Of a stretch of DNA of 64,000 nt, positions 7,615-14,566 are shown piece by piece (position 1 is the first letter of the stretch; each line of letters begins with the position of its first letter). The stretch is from IMG/VR virus record IMGVR_UViG_3300042549_004948, positions 98,470 to 162,469 of that record; one strand, written 5' to 3'. A program made the translations under genes and the position numbers. Under the pieces are notes generated by a model. That model had not been told where the DNA came from. It saw only the letters and a list, made by a program, of their open reading frames with translations, and made no database searches. This stretch comes from a virus.

Positions 7615-9057
7615 TTAGTAGATTAATTTATGTAGAATCTTTTTTCTAGGTAGTTTTTCTGTTTTAATTAATTCAAAGTTATTTCTAGGTTTCCATGTAG
7701 CAAAAGTCTCTTCAAATGTGTCAATTACATTTTTACACATTATTCTAGCACTCATCATGGATTCATCTGAAGTTACCCATTCTCTAGCTTTCATCCCTCT
7801 TACATGTCTTTCTTCTGATCCTAGATTGTAAACTTCTTCTATAGCTTTAGCTACGTCTCTAAAATCGCAACGATCATCAAAGATATAAGGAGTCGGAATG
7901 GATCCTACAATACTTAAGTTAGTAGGAAATACTGGTACCGCCCATTCGCCATGTTGTTTATAAGTTCCGTAATGATTAGAACAGAAGTTATCGTTAAAAT
8001 CAATCCACTTGCCATCCTCATCTACAAATCTCATTTGATCTTGCATTCCTCCAGTAACATTAGCTATGATCATCTTACCTGCCATCATTGCTTCAGTTAA
8101 AGAAAGTCCCCATCCTTCATTAGAAGATATTAATGCCGTTACATCTGATATATTATATAACCTATTAACCTCTTCTGTATTAAGTCTTGCTTCGGAGAAG
8201 TATACTTTTTGATATTCAGGATCACATAATAATTCTGAAACTGCTTTTAAGTCTGTACCGTTCTCATCCATAACTTGAGTATGTAAAAGAAGCGCACACT
8301 TGCTTGCTTTTTCTTTTCCTATTTTATCACAGAATACAGCATACGCTGCCACCAAGTCAGAGGTACATTTACGTCTAATGTTTCTTGCATTATAAAATAC
8401 AATAAACTCAGGATCAAAGTTTCCAAATAATTGTTTTTTCTTTTCTTGAGTAAGCCTATTCTCTTCTACCATAAATTCATTGATAGGAAAGAAAGCTTTT
8501 TCATTAATACCATGCGGTACATACTTTAATATCTTATTTTTTGCAGTATCTCCAAGTACCATTCTATTGATATTGAATGTCTGCTTAGATATGGACATTA
8601 ATGCATCGCAAGATTCATAGTAGGATTTATTATATAAGGGAGCCGGTAGATCATCCCAAATATTCAAATAGACAATAGGAACTTTTTTTCTAATTTCATT
8701 TTCCATTTGAAATAACCAAACCCAATAACGAGGATCTGTGAATATCATTATAGCATCAGGCTTCTCCATTTCTAATAGTTGCCTAACTAACTCTGGAGAT
8801 CCATATCCATTTGTAGGGTATAAAAATATAGACGCGTCAGAAATACCTGCTATAGCATTTGTATCTTGAGAAATATCTAATCTCTTTCCTTGTTCTGGGT
8901 GATTTATTGCGCCACCTACATTGACCCAATTAAATCTATGCGCAGTACCTAAAACTATTTCTCTAGCCATTGTAGAAATTCCAGATGTCATTCTAATGTC
9001 ATCACATAGGAGTAGAATTTTTTTTCTTTCCTCTTTTTTGATATAACCATTTACCAT
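7615..9057 (-). CDS. GT4-like glycosyltransferase
   Basis: A 480-residue GT-B glycosyltransferase. Features include KKILLLCDDIRMTSGISTMAREIV at the N-terminus (a glycine-rich acceptor-side loop), FIVFYNARNIRRKCTSDLVAAYA, and the GT4 donor block ALISSNEGWGLSLTEAMMAGKMIIANVTGG, where EGWGLSLTE is the EX7E motif. The C-terminus is basic (KLPRKKILHKLIY). It stands first in the operon with the second GT4 gene 1 base away. A host-glycan or phage-component acceptor is possible but not shown. Confidence 0.85.
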   Translation of the reverse strand: MVNGYIKKEERKKILLLCDDIRMTSGISTMAREIVLGTAHRFNWVNVGGAINHPEQGKRLDISQDTNAIAGISDASIFLYPTNGYGSPELVRQLLEMEKPDAIMIFTDPRYWVWLFQMENEIRKKVPIVYLNIWDDLPAPLYNKSYYESCDALMSISKQTFNINRMVLGDTAKNKILKYVPHGINEKAFFPINEFMVEENRLTQEKKKQLFGNFDPEFIVFYNARNIRRKCTSDLVAAYAVFCDKIGKEKASKCALLLHTQVMDENGTDLKAVSELLCDPEYQKVYFSEARLNTEEVNRLYNISDVTALISSNEGWGLSLTEAMMAGKMIIANVTGGMQDQMRFVDEDGKWIDFNDNFCSNHYGTYKQHGEWAVPVFPTNLSIVGSIPTPYIFDDRCDFRDVAKAIEEVYNLGSEERHVRGMKAREWVTSDESMMSARIMCKNVIDTFEETFATWKPRNNFELIKTEKLPRKKILHKLIY

Positions 9058-9066
9058 ATTTGTAAC

Positions 9067-9285
9067 TTATTTTATTGCTTCAATAATACTAGATCCAGTA
9101 TAATGCGTGTTGTATTGTTCGTGAATAGTCTGTCTAAATTTTGAATCTGTCAAATACATAAACATAGCTCTTTCAACTATATCCTGTAAATTCATTTTAC
9201 TTCTTATAGAAGTCATTTTAAAATCTTCGTATAGTGTCTGCGGTATTTTTACCGAGGTTATTACTCTTTTTGTTTTATTAATCAT
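9067..9285 (-). CDS. Small ribbon-helix-helix-type DNA-binding protein
   Basis: A 72-residue protein starting MINKTKRVITSVKIPQTLYEDF, with a basic strand and then two helices (MNLQDIVERAMFMYLTD). This is the strand-helix-helix order of Arc/MetJ repressors, which bind DNA as dimers. The reading frame is open further upstream from 9357, but those 24 residues are hydrophobic low-complexity (FIYIFILYFYIF) and overlap the previous gene. The ATG at 9285 follows an ATATTTAT motif by 10 bases, so it is preferred. Possible transcriptional regulator of the adjacent sugar genes, by position only. Confidence 0.6.
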   Translation of the reverse strand: MINKTKRVITSVKIPQTLYEDFKMTSIRSKMNLQDIVERAMFMYLTDSKFRQTIHEQYNTHYTGSSIIEAIK

Positions 9286-9295
9286 ATATTTTATA

Positions 9296-9303
9296 ATAAA
9301 TAT
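9296..9303 (-). promoter_or_regulatory. Candidate promoter motif ATATTTAT
   Basis: Lies 10 bases upstream of the ribbon-helix-helix gene start. One of nineteen identical 8-mers found ahead of genes in this window. Confidence 0.4.
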
Positions 9304-9316
9304 ATAGAAATACAAA

Positions 9317-9324
9317 ATAAATAT
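9317..9324 (-). promoter_or_regulatory. Second candidate promoter motif ATATTTAT
   Basis: A second copy 14 bases further upstream, just before the stop region of the nuclease gene. Confidence 0.35.
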
Positions 9325-9340
9325 GTAAATAAAAAATATT

Positions 9341-10246
9341 TTATTTATTTTTATCACATAGTTCTGGCTTATTGGTATAAGGACAGAATTTGCAACTATT
9401 TAAATTTTTAGGGTATACTCTGTCTATTCTATATTTTGCTTTATCTGTAAAACACTCTCTTATAAAACTAGACATATCTTTGACTGCATCTTCTACTTTC
9501 TTTTTACCATTAGCCGGTATAAACTCTTGAACTCTATATGTAGGAAAGTCTGGGCTATTAAATACTTTTCTTTTTACTATAAAGAATTTGACATCTATTT
9601 TGTCTTCAGGAATATTCATTCCTTTAGAATAGAATCTTTTATATAGTAATATCTGATTCAGTTTAGTTTGATCCTTCTTTTCATAATCGGACCAGCCTTT
9701 AGTACTCGTTTTAATATCATAGATGGTATACCTGTCTACAGCTTTCTCATAAATGATAAAGTCAATAGATCCATTCATTAGAATGTTTGGCATGTCATCT
9801 AAAATAGGAAGCAGAATTGGTATTTCTATCCCTACTAACTCAGATGTTTTTCTTGAGAAGTATTTAGCTCTATTCTTTTTAAACCAATCTAGAGTAGCTT
9901 GTCCGTCTGCTAAGAATTCTTTAAGCTCTTCTTTAGTGCTGAAGTGTTCATTTTTATTCTCAGCTATAGACTCTTTATAATTAGCCACTAGTCTTTCTTC
10001 TAGCATCTTATTAAGATCTAAATCATCAGCAGCTTTTCCTGATTTATCATACATTATTTGCAAATACGATTGTATAACTTCGTGCATACTAGTACCGTAA
10101 ATTAAATATATAGACGGTTTAAAACTACTCTCTTTCTTTATATAAGTTAAGTACCATTGATGTTGGCATTGTTTATATATAGAATACTGAGAATAGCTTA
10201 CTGCTTTTTGATAAGCATAATTGATGTCTATTTTTGGTCTTGGCAT
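9341..10246 (-). CDS. PD-(D/E)XK nuclease, RecB/Cas4-like, probable iron-sulfur protein
   Basis: A 301-residue nuclease of the RecB/AddB/Cas4 type. SYSQYSIYKQCQHQWYLTYIKK opens it, followed by YGTSMHEVIQSYL, whose histidine is the usual motif I. GSIDFIIYEK and YTIYDIKTSTKGWS provide the D...(D/E)xK active site, and LNQILLYKRF resembles the QxxxY motif. The C-terminus holds CKFCPYTNKPELC which, with the N-terminal cysteine, gives the four cysteines that bind a 4Fe-4S cluster in Cas4 and AddB. Likely a DNA end-processing exonuclease in phage recombination. It overlaps the upstream MazG-like gene start by 1 base. Confidence 0.85.
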   Translation of the reverse strand: MPRPKIDINYAYQKAVSYSQYSIYKQCQHQWYLTYIKKESSFKPSIYLIYGTSMHEVIQSYLQIMYDKSGKAADDLDLNKMLEERLVANYKESIAENKNEHFSTKEELKEFLADGQATLDWFKKNRAKYFSRKTSELVGIEIPILLPILDDMPNILMNGSIDFIIYEKAVDRYTIYDIKTSTKGWSDYEKKDQTKLNQILLYKRFYSKGMNIPEDKIDVKFFIVKRKVFNSPDFPTYRVQEFIPANGKKKVEDAVKDMSSFIRECFTDKAKYRIDRVYPKNLNSCKFCPYTNKPELCDKNK

Positions 10247-10512
10247 TAGTTCTTTTTACCGTCTATGATTCTTTTCAATTTCTCTATATAATTAACTGCA
10301 TCCATCAACTCTTCTTGGAGGTGCGTAAGCCAATCTGATAAAGATAGATCTTCTCTATCTAGATCTGTATTATACTTTTTCTTTCCTACCCTTGAGCGAC
10401 TAATAAACTTGTCTAGAACTGAATCTACTATTGAATCAGTTTTAAGAATTGTTCTACTGTTCTCAGGTTTATATTCGGTAATTGTTCCCCAGATTTCTTT
10501 ATTCTTGCTCAT
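10246..10512 (-). CDS. Small MazG-like / nucleotide pyrophosphohydrolase-like protein
   Basis: An 88-residue protein whose core, SRVGKKKYNTDLDREDLSLSDWL, is followed by HLQEELMDAVNYIEKLKRI. The EELMD spacing in a long helix resembles the EExxD metal-binding helix of all-alpha NTP pyrophosphohydrolases (MazG/dUTPase type), here with one helical half only. Such short versions are common in large phages. It overlaps the next gene upstream by 14 bases and the nuclease gene by 1 base. Substrate unknown. Confidence 0.55.
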   Translation of the reverse strand: MSKNKEIWGTITEYKPENSRTILKTDSIVDSVLDKFISRSRVGKKKYNTDLDREDLSLSDWLTHLQEELMDAVNYIEKLKRIIDGKKN

Positions 10513-10738
10513 TCTTAGTTAATTCTTTAGGATAAAACTCTTTGTTAACATGCCCACATTTTACACAAGCAAATGTAGCAATAGGCATTACGCCGTCTTG
10601 TGCATCACCAGTTAAAAATCTACTTACTTTACGTAACATTAAAGCTTCTTGAAATGCGCTACTACCGCATTCTTCACATGTAACACCAGTAGTTTTATCT
10701 AGAGGTATTTTAACTTGTACAGGTTTTTGTTGTTGCAT
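10499..10738 (-). CDS. Zinc-ribbon protein
   Basis: A 79-residue protein with CEECG near residue 20 and CVKCGHVNKEFYP near residue 58, which makes a complete CxxC...CxxC zinc ribbon. Between the pairs is a helix LMLRKVSRFLTGDAQDG. This arrangement resembles small zinc-finger proteins commonly found in T4-like phages. It overlaps the following gene by 14 bases and sits 1 base from the previous one. Function unknown. Confidence 0.7.
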   Translation of the reverse strand: MQQQKPVQVKIPLDKTTGVTCEECGSSAFQEALMLRKVSRFLTGDAQDGVMPIATFACVKCGHVNKEFYPKELTKNEQE

Positions 10739-10739
10739 T

Positions 10740-10997
10740 TTATTTATTTTTAGTGTTCCAATATAATTCTCTGACTTTAGATCCTAGCTCTTGATCATTA
10801 GGTGTATTATATACCAATTCCTCGCTGATTGTGATTAGTCTTCTACTTTTTTCTTGACTACACATATGAGATTGATAACATCCTTGGCCTGAGCCTTCTA
10901 CGTATCCTATTCTCAAATCAATGTGATCATTAAATCTATATGGGGTATCTTTACCACATATTACGCATTTTTCTATGGGATTGTTGTCTGTATTCAT
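10740..10997 (-). CDS. Small cysteine-rich protein
   Basis: An 85-residue protein with CVICGKDTPYRFNDHIDLR near the N-terminus and two further cysteines (GCYQSHMC), a plausible zinc site. It is the first protein gene after the tRNA cluster, starting 15 bases from the tRNA-Leu 3' end. No known family was recognised. Confidence 0.6.
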   Translation of the reverse strand: MNTDNNPIEKCVICGKDTPYRFNDHIDLRIGYVEGSGQGCYQSHMCSQEKSRRLITISEELVYNTPNDQELGSKVRELYWNTKNK

Positions 10998-11012
10998 AAC
11001 TGTTTATTTTAG

Positions 11013-11096
11013 TACCTAAGATGGGATTCGAACCCATACGGGCTTTCAGCCCATTTGATTTTAAGTCAAACGCGTATACCGTTCCGCCACTAAGGT
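11013..11096 (-). tRNA. tRNA-Leu (anticodon UAA)
   Basis: The coding strand folds as a class II tRNA of 84 nucleotides. The acceptor stem ACCTTAG/CTTAGGT has one T-T mismatch. The D stem is GCG/CGC. The anticodon stem TTTGA/TCAAA holds loop CTTAAAA, so the anticodon is TAA. A long variable arm TGGGCTGAAAGCCCG and T arm ATGGG-TTCGAAT-CCCAT complete it. The CCA end is not encoded. Confidence 0.92.
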
Positions 11097-11102
11097 ATAA
11101 AG

Positions 11103-11258
11103 CTATCAGAGAAGGATTCGAACCTTCACGCAGTGATTCGGTAAGAGACAAAATAGCCGGCTTGTGGTCAACCCATATCCATTTACCTATTTCAAACTCT
11201 GCGCCCGCGAGACGGGCGGGTGTGTCTGCCATACTCTAGAGTGTTTCACCATCTGATA
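11103..11258 (-). tRNA. Oversized tRNA-like gene, anticodon uncertain
   Basis: The two ends fit a tRNA exactly. The acceptor stem TATCAGA/TCTGATA is perfect, position 8-9 is TG, the D stem is GTG/CAC, and the T arm GAAGG-TTCGAAT-CCTTC is perfect. The interior is abnormal. The D loop is enlarged by a palindrome (ACTCTAGAGT). A GC-rich hairpin CGCCC-GTCTCGC-GGGCG occupies the anticodon-arm place. Some 75 bases then precede the T arm, bounded by CGCAG/CTGCG. Total length is 156 instead of 75-90. The D arm looks leucine-like; if the hairpin is the true anticodon arm it would read CTC. It could be an intron-bearing, degraded or specialised tRNA. Confidence 0.55.
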
Positions 11259-11336
11259 ATCTATTATCTAAATATAATACTAAATCTTCTAATTTATTAA
11301 ATAGATCTTTTGAGTATATTAATTAATTTGTAAGAG

Positions 11337-11407
11337 ATGTTCCTTTAGGATTCGAACCTAAACTAAGTGGACCAAAACCACTTGTGCTACCGTTACACCA
11401 AGAAACA
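11337..11407 (-). tRNA. tRNA-Gln (anticodon UUG)
   Basis: A 71-nucleotide cloverleaf on the coding strand. The acceptor stem TGTTTCT/AGGAACA includes one T-G pair. The anticodon stem AGTGG/CCACT holds loop TTTTGGT, so the anticodon is TTG. The T arm is TTAGG-TTCGAAT-CCTAA. CCA is not encoded. It starts 5 bases after a hairpin terminator. Confidence 0.92.
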
Positions 11408-11411
11408 GTGT

Positions 11412-11443
11412 AAAAAAATGGGCAGTTCAATTAAGAACCGCCC
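11412..11443 (-). terminator. Intrinsic terminator after the tmRNA
   Basis: On the coding strand GGGCGGTTC pairs with GAACTGCCC (9 bp, one G-T) around a 6-base loop, followed by A then seven Ts. It lies between the tmRNA and tRNA-Gln. Confidence 0.8.
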
Positions 11444-11505
11444 TGTTAAAAGACTTAGCCTGGGGCAGAAAACGTAGGGATCTGTGCTAAATACTATTAT
11501 CTATA

Positions 11506-11527
11506 ATTATCTGTAAATTCAGATAAT
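11506..11527 (-). other. Hairpin just downstream of the tmRNA 3' end
   Basis: ATTATCTG pairs with CAGATAAT (8 bp) around a 6-base loop, 6 bases past the tmRNA end. It has no T-run, so it is more likely a 3'-end processing or stability element than a terminator. Confidence 0.45.
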
Positions 11528-11533
11528 TTTTTG

Positions 11534-11976
11534 TGGACCTGGAGAGATTCGAACTCTCGTCTCCGATAGAGACAATAATACTAACGTATCACATGCTTAG
11601 TACTGCTTGCGCTGCACCGTACATCAGTTGTTTAATAGGTACAACTAATAAAACCTTGATAGCACGGCTTCGCCCCCTGTATACCGTGTCGTAGAATGCT
11701 TGAGGTACGCCTCAACGTAGCTAGGGAGCCACTCATTCCCACAGTCCTTATTTAACGAGTTGATCGTGAATACTCGGAGTAGTTCTGTTCCTAGGTTACT
11801 CACCCGATGCGGACTAAGCTGCTACAGCTAGGTCGGCGCCTACGAAGTCCATAAGGTCTTCGAAGGTGAATGAAGATAATTCTTCAGCGTTTATTGTTTA
11901 GTATCTTCTAAGGCAGTATACTCAAATGCCTGCATGTAGTATTACCTCAACAACCGGATCAATTCCAGTCAGGCCC
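11534..11976 (-). ncRNA. ssrA: Transfer-messenger RNA (tmRNA)
   Basis: tmRNA rescues stalled ribosomes and tags the unfinished protein for proteolysis. The coding-strand 5' end GGGCCTGACTGG matches Bacteroidota tmRNA starts and pairs fully (7 bp) with the 3' end CAGGTCC. The T arm GAGAG-TTCGAAT-CTCTC precedes it. The tag reading frame runs from GCT at 11888 to TAG at 11814: 24 residues, AEELSSFT at the start and GADLAVAA at the end. The AVAA terminus resembles the ALAA protease signal. At about 443 nucleotides it is long. CCA is not encoded. The resume codon is inferred. It opens the RNA cluster. Confidence 0.9.
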
Positions 11977-11989
11977 ATAAGTTAAAGAA

Positions 11990-12226
11990 CTACACACTAT
12001 ATTCAGGAGTTGGTTGTTGCGCCCAATAAGCTTCTTCAAGCTCTAGAGTCCATCCGTCTTCTGCTTCTGAAAGTACTGCAAATCTATCATGCGAGAAAGA
12101 TGTATATCCTTCTGGTACTTCTATTTCTTCTAGTAGATAATTACCGTTAGGAGTTAAAGCTGTAACTGTATACGTAGCTCCTTCTGTCAATAGACCTTCA
12201 TGTCCTTTGATACACATAACTTGCAT
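11990..12226 (-). CDS. Small hypothetical protein
   Basis: A 78-residue protein beginning MQVMCIKGHEGLLTEGATYTVTAL, with a beta-rich look (GNYLLEEIEVPEG, SHDRFAVL) and an acidic end. An in-frame ATG at 12301 would add a GC-richer leader (MGCRGHRSERIPL...) of unlike composition, so the start at 12226 is preferred. It is the first gene upstream of the tmRNA, ending 14 bases before it. No family recognised. The 80 bases between this start and the lipoprotein gene hold a short GC-rich hairpin (CGAG/CTCG) of unknown meaning. Confidence 0.55.
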   Translation of the reverse strand: MQVMCIKGHEGLLTEGATYTVTALTPNGNYLLEEIEVPEGYTSFSHDRFAVLSEAEDGWTLELEEAYWAQQPTPEYSV

Positions 12227-12306
12227 ATAATAAGTATTTGATTTATTTGTAAAAAGGAGTTTCAACGGTATCCTTTCCGAGCGGTGCCCTCGACATCCCA
12301 TGTAAA

Positions 12307-12459
12307 TTACTTAGCAGAAGCCGTATCTACAGCTTGAGCCGTAGTATCCACAGCTACAGTAGAATCTACAGTTGTAGAGTCAGTAGCAATTTGTTCAGCA
12401 GGGGCTCCACAAGCAGCAAACATAAGTGCGGCTGCGATAACGATCATTACTTTTTTCAT
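12307..12459 (-). CDS. Tiny lipoprotein
   Basis: A 50-residue reading frame, MKKVMIVIAAALMFAACGAP followed by a Thr/Asp/Val-rich tail (TDSTTVDSTVAVDTT). The signal peptide ends in a lipobox (FAAC), so the mature product would be a short acylated peptide of about 33 residues. Three TVDST/AVDTT-like repeats make the tail flexible. The leader resembles those of Bacteroidota lipoproteins. It lies between the outer-membrane barrel gene and the small gene before the tmRNA. It could be a spanin-like or structural envelope peptide; function unknown. Confidence 0.7.
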   Translation of the reverse strand: MKKVMIVIAAALMFAACGAPAEQIATDSTTVDSTVAVDTTAQAVDTASAK

Positions 12460-12532
12460 GTTCTATTTTGTTTTGTTATAAGGTAAATATAAGACAGATT
12501 TTTAAAACCATTATTATTTATCTTTATAGTAC

Positions 12533-13771
12533 TTATAAATTTAACTTGCTTCCTATCATAAATGAATTAAGAATTGGCAATTCTTTATTTGTGCTGATTA
12601 ATACTTTAAAGTTTACGTTTACTTTAAATTTTCTAGTTAATTTAAAATCAGTAGCAAATCCAGTTAAAAACATGAGGCTCCTATCTCTAAGTTCTGTTTT
12701 GTTAGTAAAAGAATAGCTATATGGAGAACTGATCATAAATATATCCGGGATTATGATTTTTCTTTTAAACTGTATTGGACGCATAGCAAAACATATAATT
12801 GACGGGGCTAAGCTATATTGACCTGTATTTAATAGTGTGCTGTTAAAACTAATATTATATCCAGTGATTAATTTATCGATAGGTTGCACATAGGTATATG
12901 CAGCAAACATCATATGATTTTTAAAATCTGTAAAGTATGTATTACTAAATGTGTGTACTGCTTCTAATTGACCTACGCTATTTGTTTCATTTTTACTATA
13001 TCTAGCTCCAATTGCAATTTTACTAAGGTCCATAAATATAGTTGATGATATACCCCAACTAGACATTCCAGTAAATGATGATTGAGAAATTCCTACATTC
13101 ATAGTAGGTACTATATTTTTTTGTGGAGGTTGTTCTGCAAAAGATAAATCAGCAGATACTATAACAGGATTTATTGATTGAAGTTTTTCTTTTTTGCTAT
13201 CTTTCTTTTCTTCTTTCTTTTCTTCTTGTTTTTGCTCTTCTTTTTTTTCTTCACTTTTAGATTCACTCTTACTTTCACTCTTACTTTCAGTTTTAGATTC
13301 AGAAGATGTACTTTTAGATTCAGAAGATGTTGAACTAGAAGATCCGCTAGAAGATGAACTTGTAGATGGAGAAGCAGAAGGACTAGAAACAGAGGCTGAT
13401 GCGCTAGATGATGCTGAACTAGAAGCGGCGCTTGAGGCGGCTGAACTTGCAGCCGATGATGCAGCCGATGATGCAGCTTGAACTGCAGATTGTGTAACTA
13501 CTTGAGCAGTTTGTTGATTAACAGGACATGGCTTAGAAAATATAGACTTTATCCATAAGTCTACTGAACCAGATCTAAAATCGTTTACTGTAAATATTTT
13601 GCTCTCACTTCTAATTACAATTAGAACTCCAATATTTGTTAGTGGAAAAGATACTGTATAAATCTTATTATCACAAGGATCAACATAGACGTTTGTAATA
13701 GTTTGGCTTTTAGCATTACCGGCTAATAATATTAAAACTAATATTGTTAAACTTGTAATCCATGTTTTCAC
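12533..13771 (-). CDS. Predicted outer-membrane beta-barrel protein with long Ser/Ala/Lys/Glu linker
   Basis: A 412-residue exported protein. A signal peptide (MKTWITSLTILVLILLAGNAKSQ) is followed by a short beta domain with two cysteines (residues 25-85). Next comes a low-complexity linker of about 110 residues: AASSAASS repeats, then SSSASSSAS, SESKSES and finally KEEKKE. The last 200 residues alternate polar and hydrophobic strands (SSWGISSTIFMDLSKIAIGARYS, NHMMFAAYTYVQPIDKLITGYNI) and end in a beta strand, as in outer-membrane barrels. It follows the CsgG-like gene by 4 bases. No homologous phage protein was recognised; an envelope role is inferred. Confidence 0.6.
   Translation of the reverse strand: MKTWITSLTILVLILLAGNAKSQTITNVYVDPCDNKIYTVSFPLTNIGVLIVIRSESKIFTVNDFRSGSVDLWIKSIFSKPCPVNQQTAQVVTQSAVQAASSAASSAASSAASSAASSSASSSASASVSSPSASPSTSSSSSGSSSSTSSESKSTSSESKTESKSESKSESKSEEKKEEQKQEEKKEEKKDSKKEKLQSINPVIVSADLSFAEQPPQKNIVPTMNVGISQSSFTGMSSWGISSTIFMDLSKIAIGARYSKNETNSVGQLEAVHTFSNTYFTDFKNHMMFAAYTYVQPIDKLITGYNISFNSTLLNTGQYSLAPSIICFAMRPIQFKRKIIIPDIFMISSPYSYSFTNKTELRDRSLMFLTGFATDFKLTRKFKVNVNFKVLISTNKELPILNSFMIGSKLNL
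13194..13490 (-). repeat. Low-complexity Ala/Ser and Ser/Lys/Glu coding repeats
   Basis: The interior of the barrel gene is made of imperfect trinucleotide and hexanucleotide repeats that encode AASS, then SAS/SES and finally KEEKKE runs. An antisense open frame over it is a by-product of the repeats. Confidence 0.85.
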
Positions 13772-13775
13772 TTAA

Positions 13776-14504
13776 CTAGTTTTTGAATATTGCTTTTTTA
13801 ATCATTCTATCTAATATATTTGCGCATGCTATGTCTAAAGCTTTTTTAGTAGCAATAGAAATGGTAGATTGATTAAACTTAATAGGATCTATAGAATCAT
13901 CTGAAAGTAATGTTAACTCTCTAGTAGTTTTTGCTTCGCCTAATCCTGATGCACCAAAGACTATCCCTGTTTCTGCATTAGTAAAACGTACTTGTAAACC
14001 AAGTCTAGTTACCATATTATCTTTAATCCCATCTTTTAAATTAATAGTTTCGTCTTCTGATATAGAATAGTCATAAACTTCAATAGTTACGAAGTATTCA
14101 GCTAAGTTAATTTTACCTCTGCCATCTAATTTATTCTCACTAATACCAGCTTGAGAAGCCTGGAATTGTTTTACCATTCTATTTTTAATCTCAGTTTTAT
14201 CTTCTGTAAATTTAAACCTATTTAAGTTTTCTAAATATTCCATAGAAATATTAGCAACTCCTAAACCAACTCTCTTTTCTTTAAGTTCAGGATACATTTC
14301 GTATATTTCGTCAGAAATACCGCATTTTAATATTTGAATTGGAATCTGAGGTCCTTCGTAATCAAGGTAGGCAGATATATCTTTCTTTTTTTCAAAATCT
14401 GCTTTAAACTCTTCTGTTTTTGTAGATCCTATTACTTGACAGCGTGCTGTTTTATTTAGTAGAAATATGTTTAATAGACATAAAATCACTATAAAGTATT
14501 TCAT
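13776..14504 (-). CDS. CsgG-like exported protein
   Basis: A 242-residue protein with a signal peptide (KYFIVILCLLNIFLLNKTARCQ). The mature part has VGLGVANISMEYLENLNRFKF and the segment LGLQVRFTNAETGIVFGASGLGEAKT, then ISIATKKALDIACANILDRMIKK. This order (strand, long helix, the variable strand pair, C-terminal helix) resembles the CsgG/LPP20-like fold used by curli-secretion pores. The cysteine is not in a clear lipobox. It is preceded by an ATATTTAT motif and a terminator, so it begins its own unit with the barrel gene. Role in the phage unknown. Confidence 0.55.
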   Translation of the reverse strand: MKYFIVILCLLNIFLLNKTARCQVIGSTKTEEFKADFEKKKDISAYLDYEGPQIPIQILKCGISDEIYEMYPELKEKRVGLGVANISMEYLENLNRFKFTEDKTEIKNRMVKQFQASQAGISENKLDGRGKINLAEYFVTIEVYDYSISEDETINLKDGIKDNMVTRLGLQVRFTNAETGIVFGASGLGEAKTTRELTLLSDDSIDPIKFNQSTISIATKKALDIACANILDRMIKKAIFKN

Positions 14505-14525
14505 ATTACGTAGTTTTATCTACGT

Positions 14526-14533
14526 ATAAATAT
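14526..14533 (-). promoter_or_regulatory. Candidate promoter motif ATATTTAT
   Basis: 21 bases upstream of the CsgG-like gene start and directly after the T-run of a terminator. Confidence 0.45.
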
Positions 14534-14558
14534 AAAAAAAGGGAGTATTTAGCTCCCT
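14534..14558 (-). terminator. Intrinsic terminator after the beta-helix lipoprotein gene
   Basis: AGGGAG pairs with CTCCCT around a 7-base loop, followed by a run of Ts on the coding strand, 9 bases after the lipoprotein stop. Confidence 0.85.
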
Positions 14559-14566
14559 AATATTTA

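Noticed and set aside
11119-11215. The string ACACACC(C)GCCCGTC, close to the 16S rRNA decoding-site sequence
   Set aside because: One inserted base, and the neighbouring sequence does not continue as 16S rRNA; likely chance or at most a curiosity within the tRNA-like gene.
10951-11232. A 93-residue open frame on the minus strand across the tRNA cluster, and a 72-residue plus-strand frame opposite it
   Set aside because: They lie over tRNA-Leu and the tRNA-like gene; sequence such as REGSNPS is a translated T arm, so not genes.
12227-12306. GC-rich 80-base stretch that looked like a further tRNA or an N-terminal extension of the small gene
   Set aside because: No acceptor or T arm can be formed; only a 4-bp hairpin. 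Its coding composition differs from the gene.
13194-13481. A plus-strand frame encoding Leu/Ser/Glu/Asp runs
   Set aside because: It is the mirror of the low-complexity linker in the barrel gene and has no start or context of its own.
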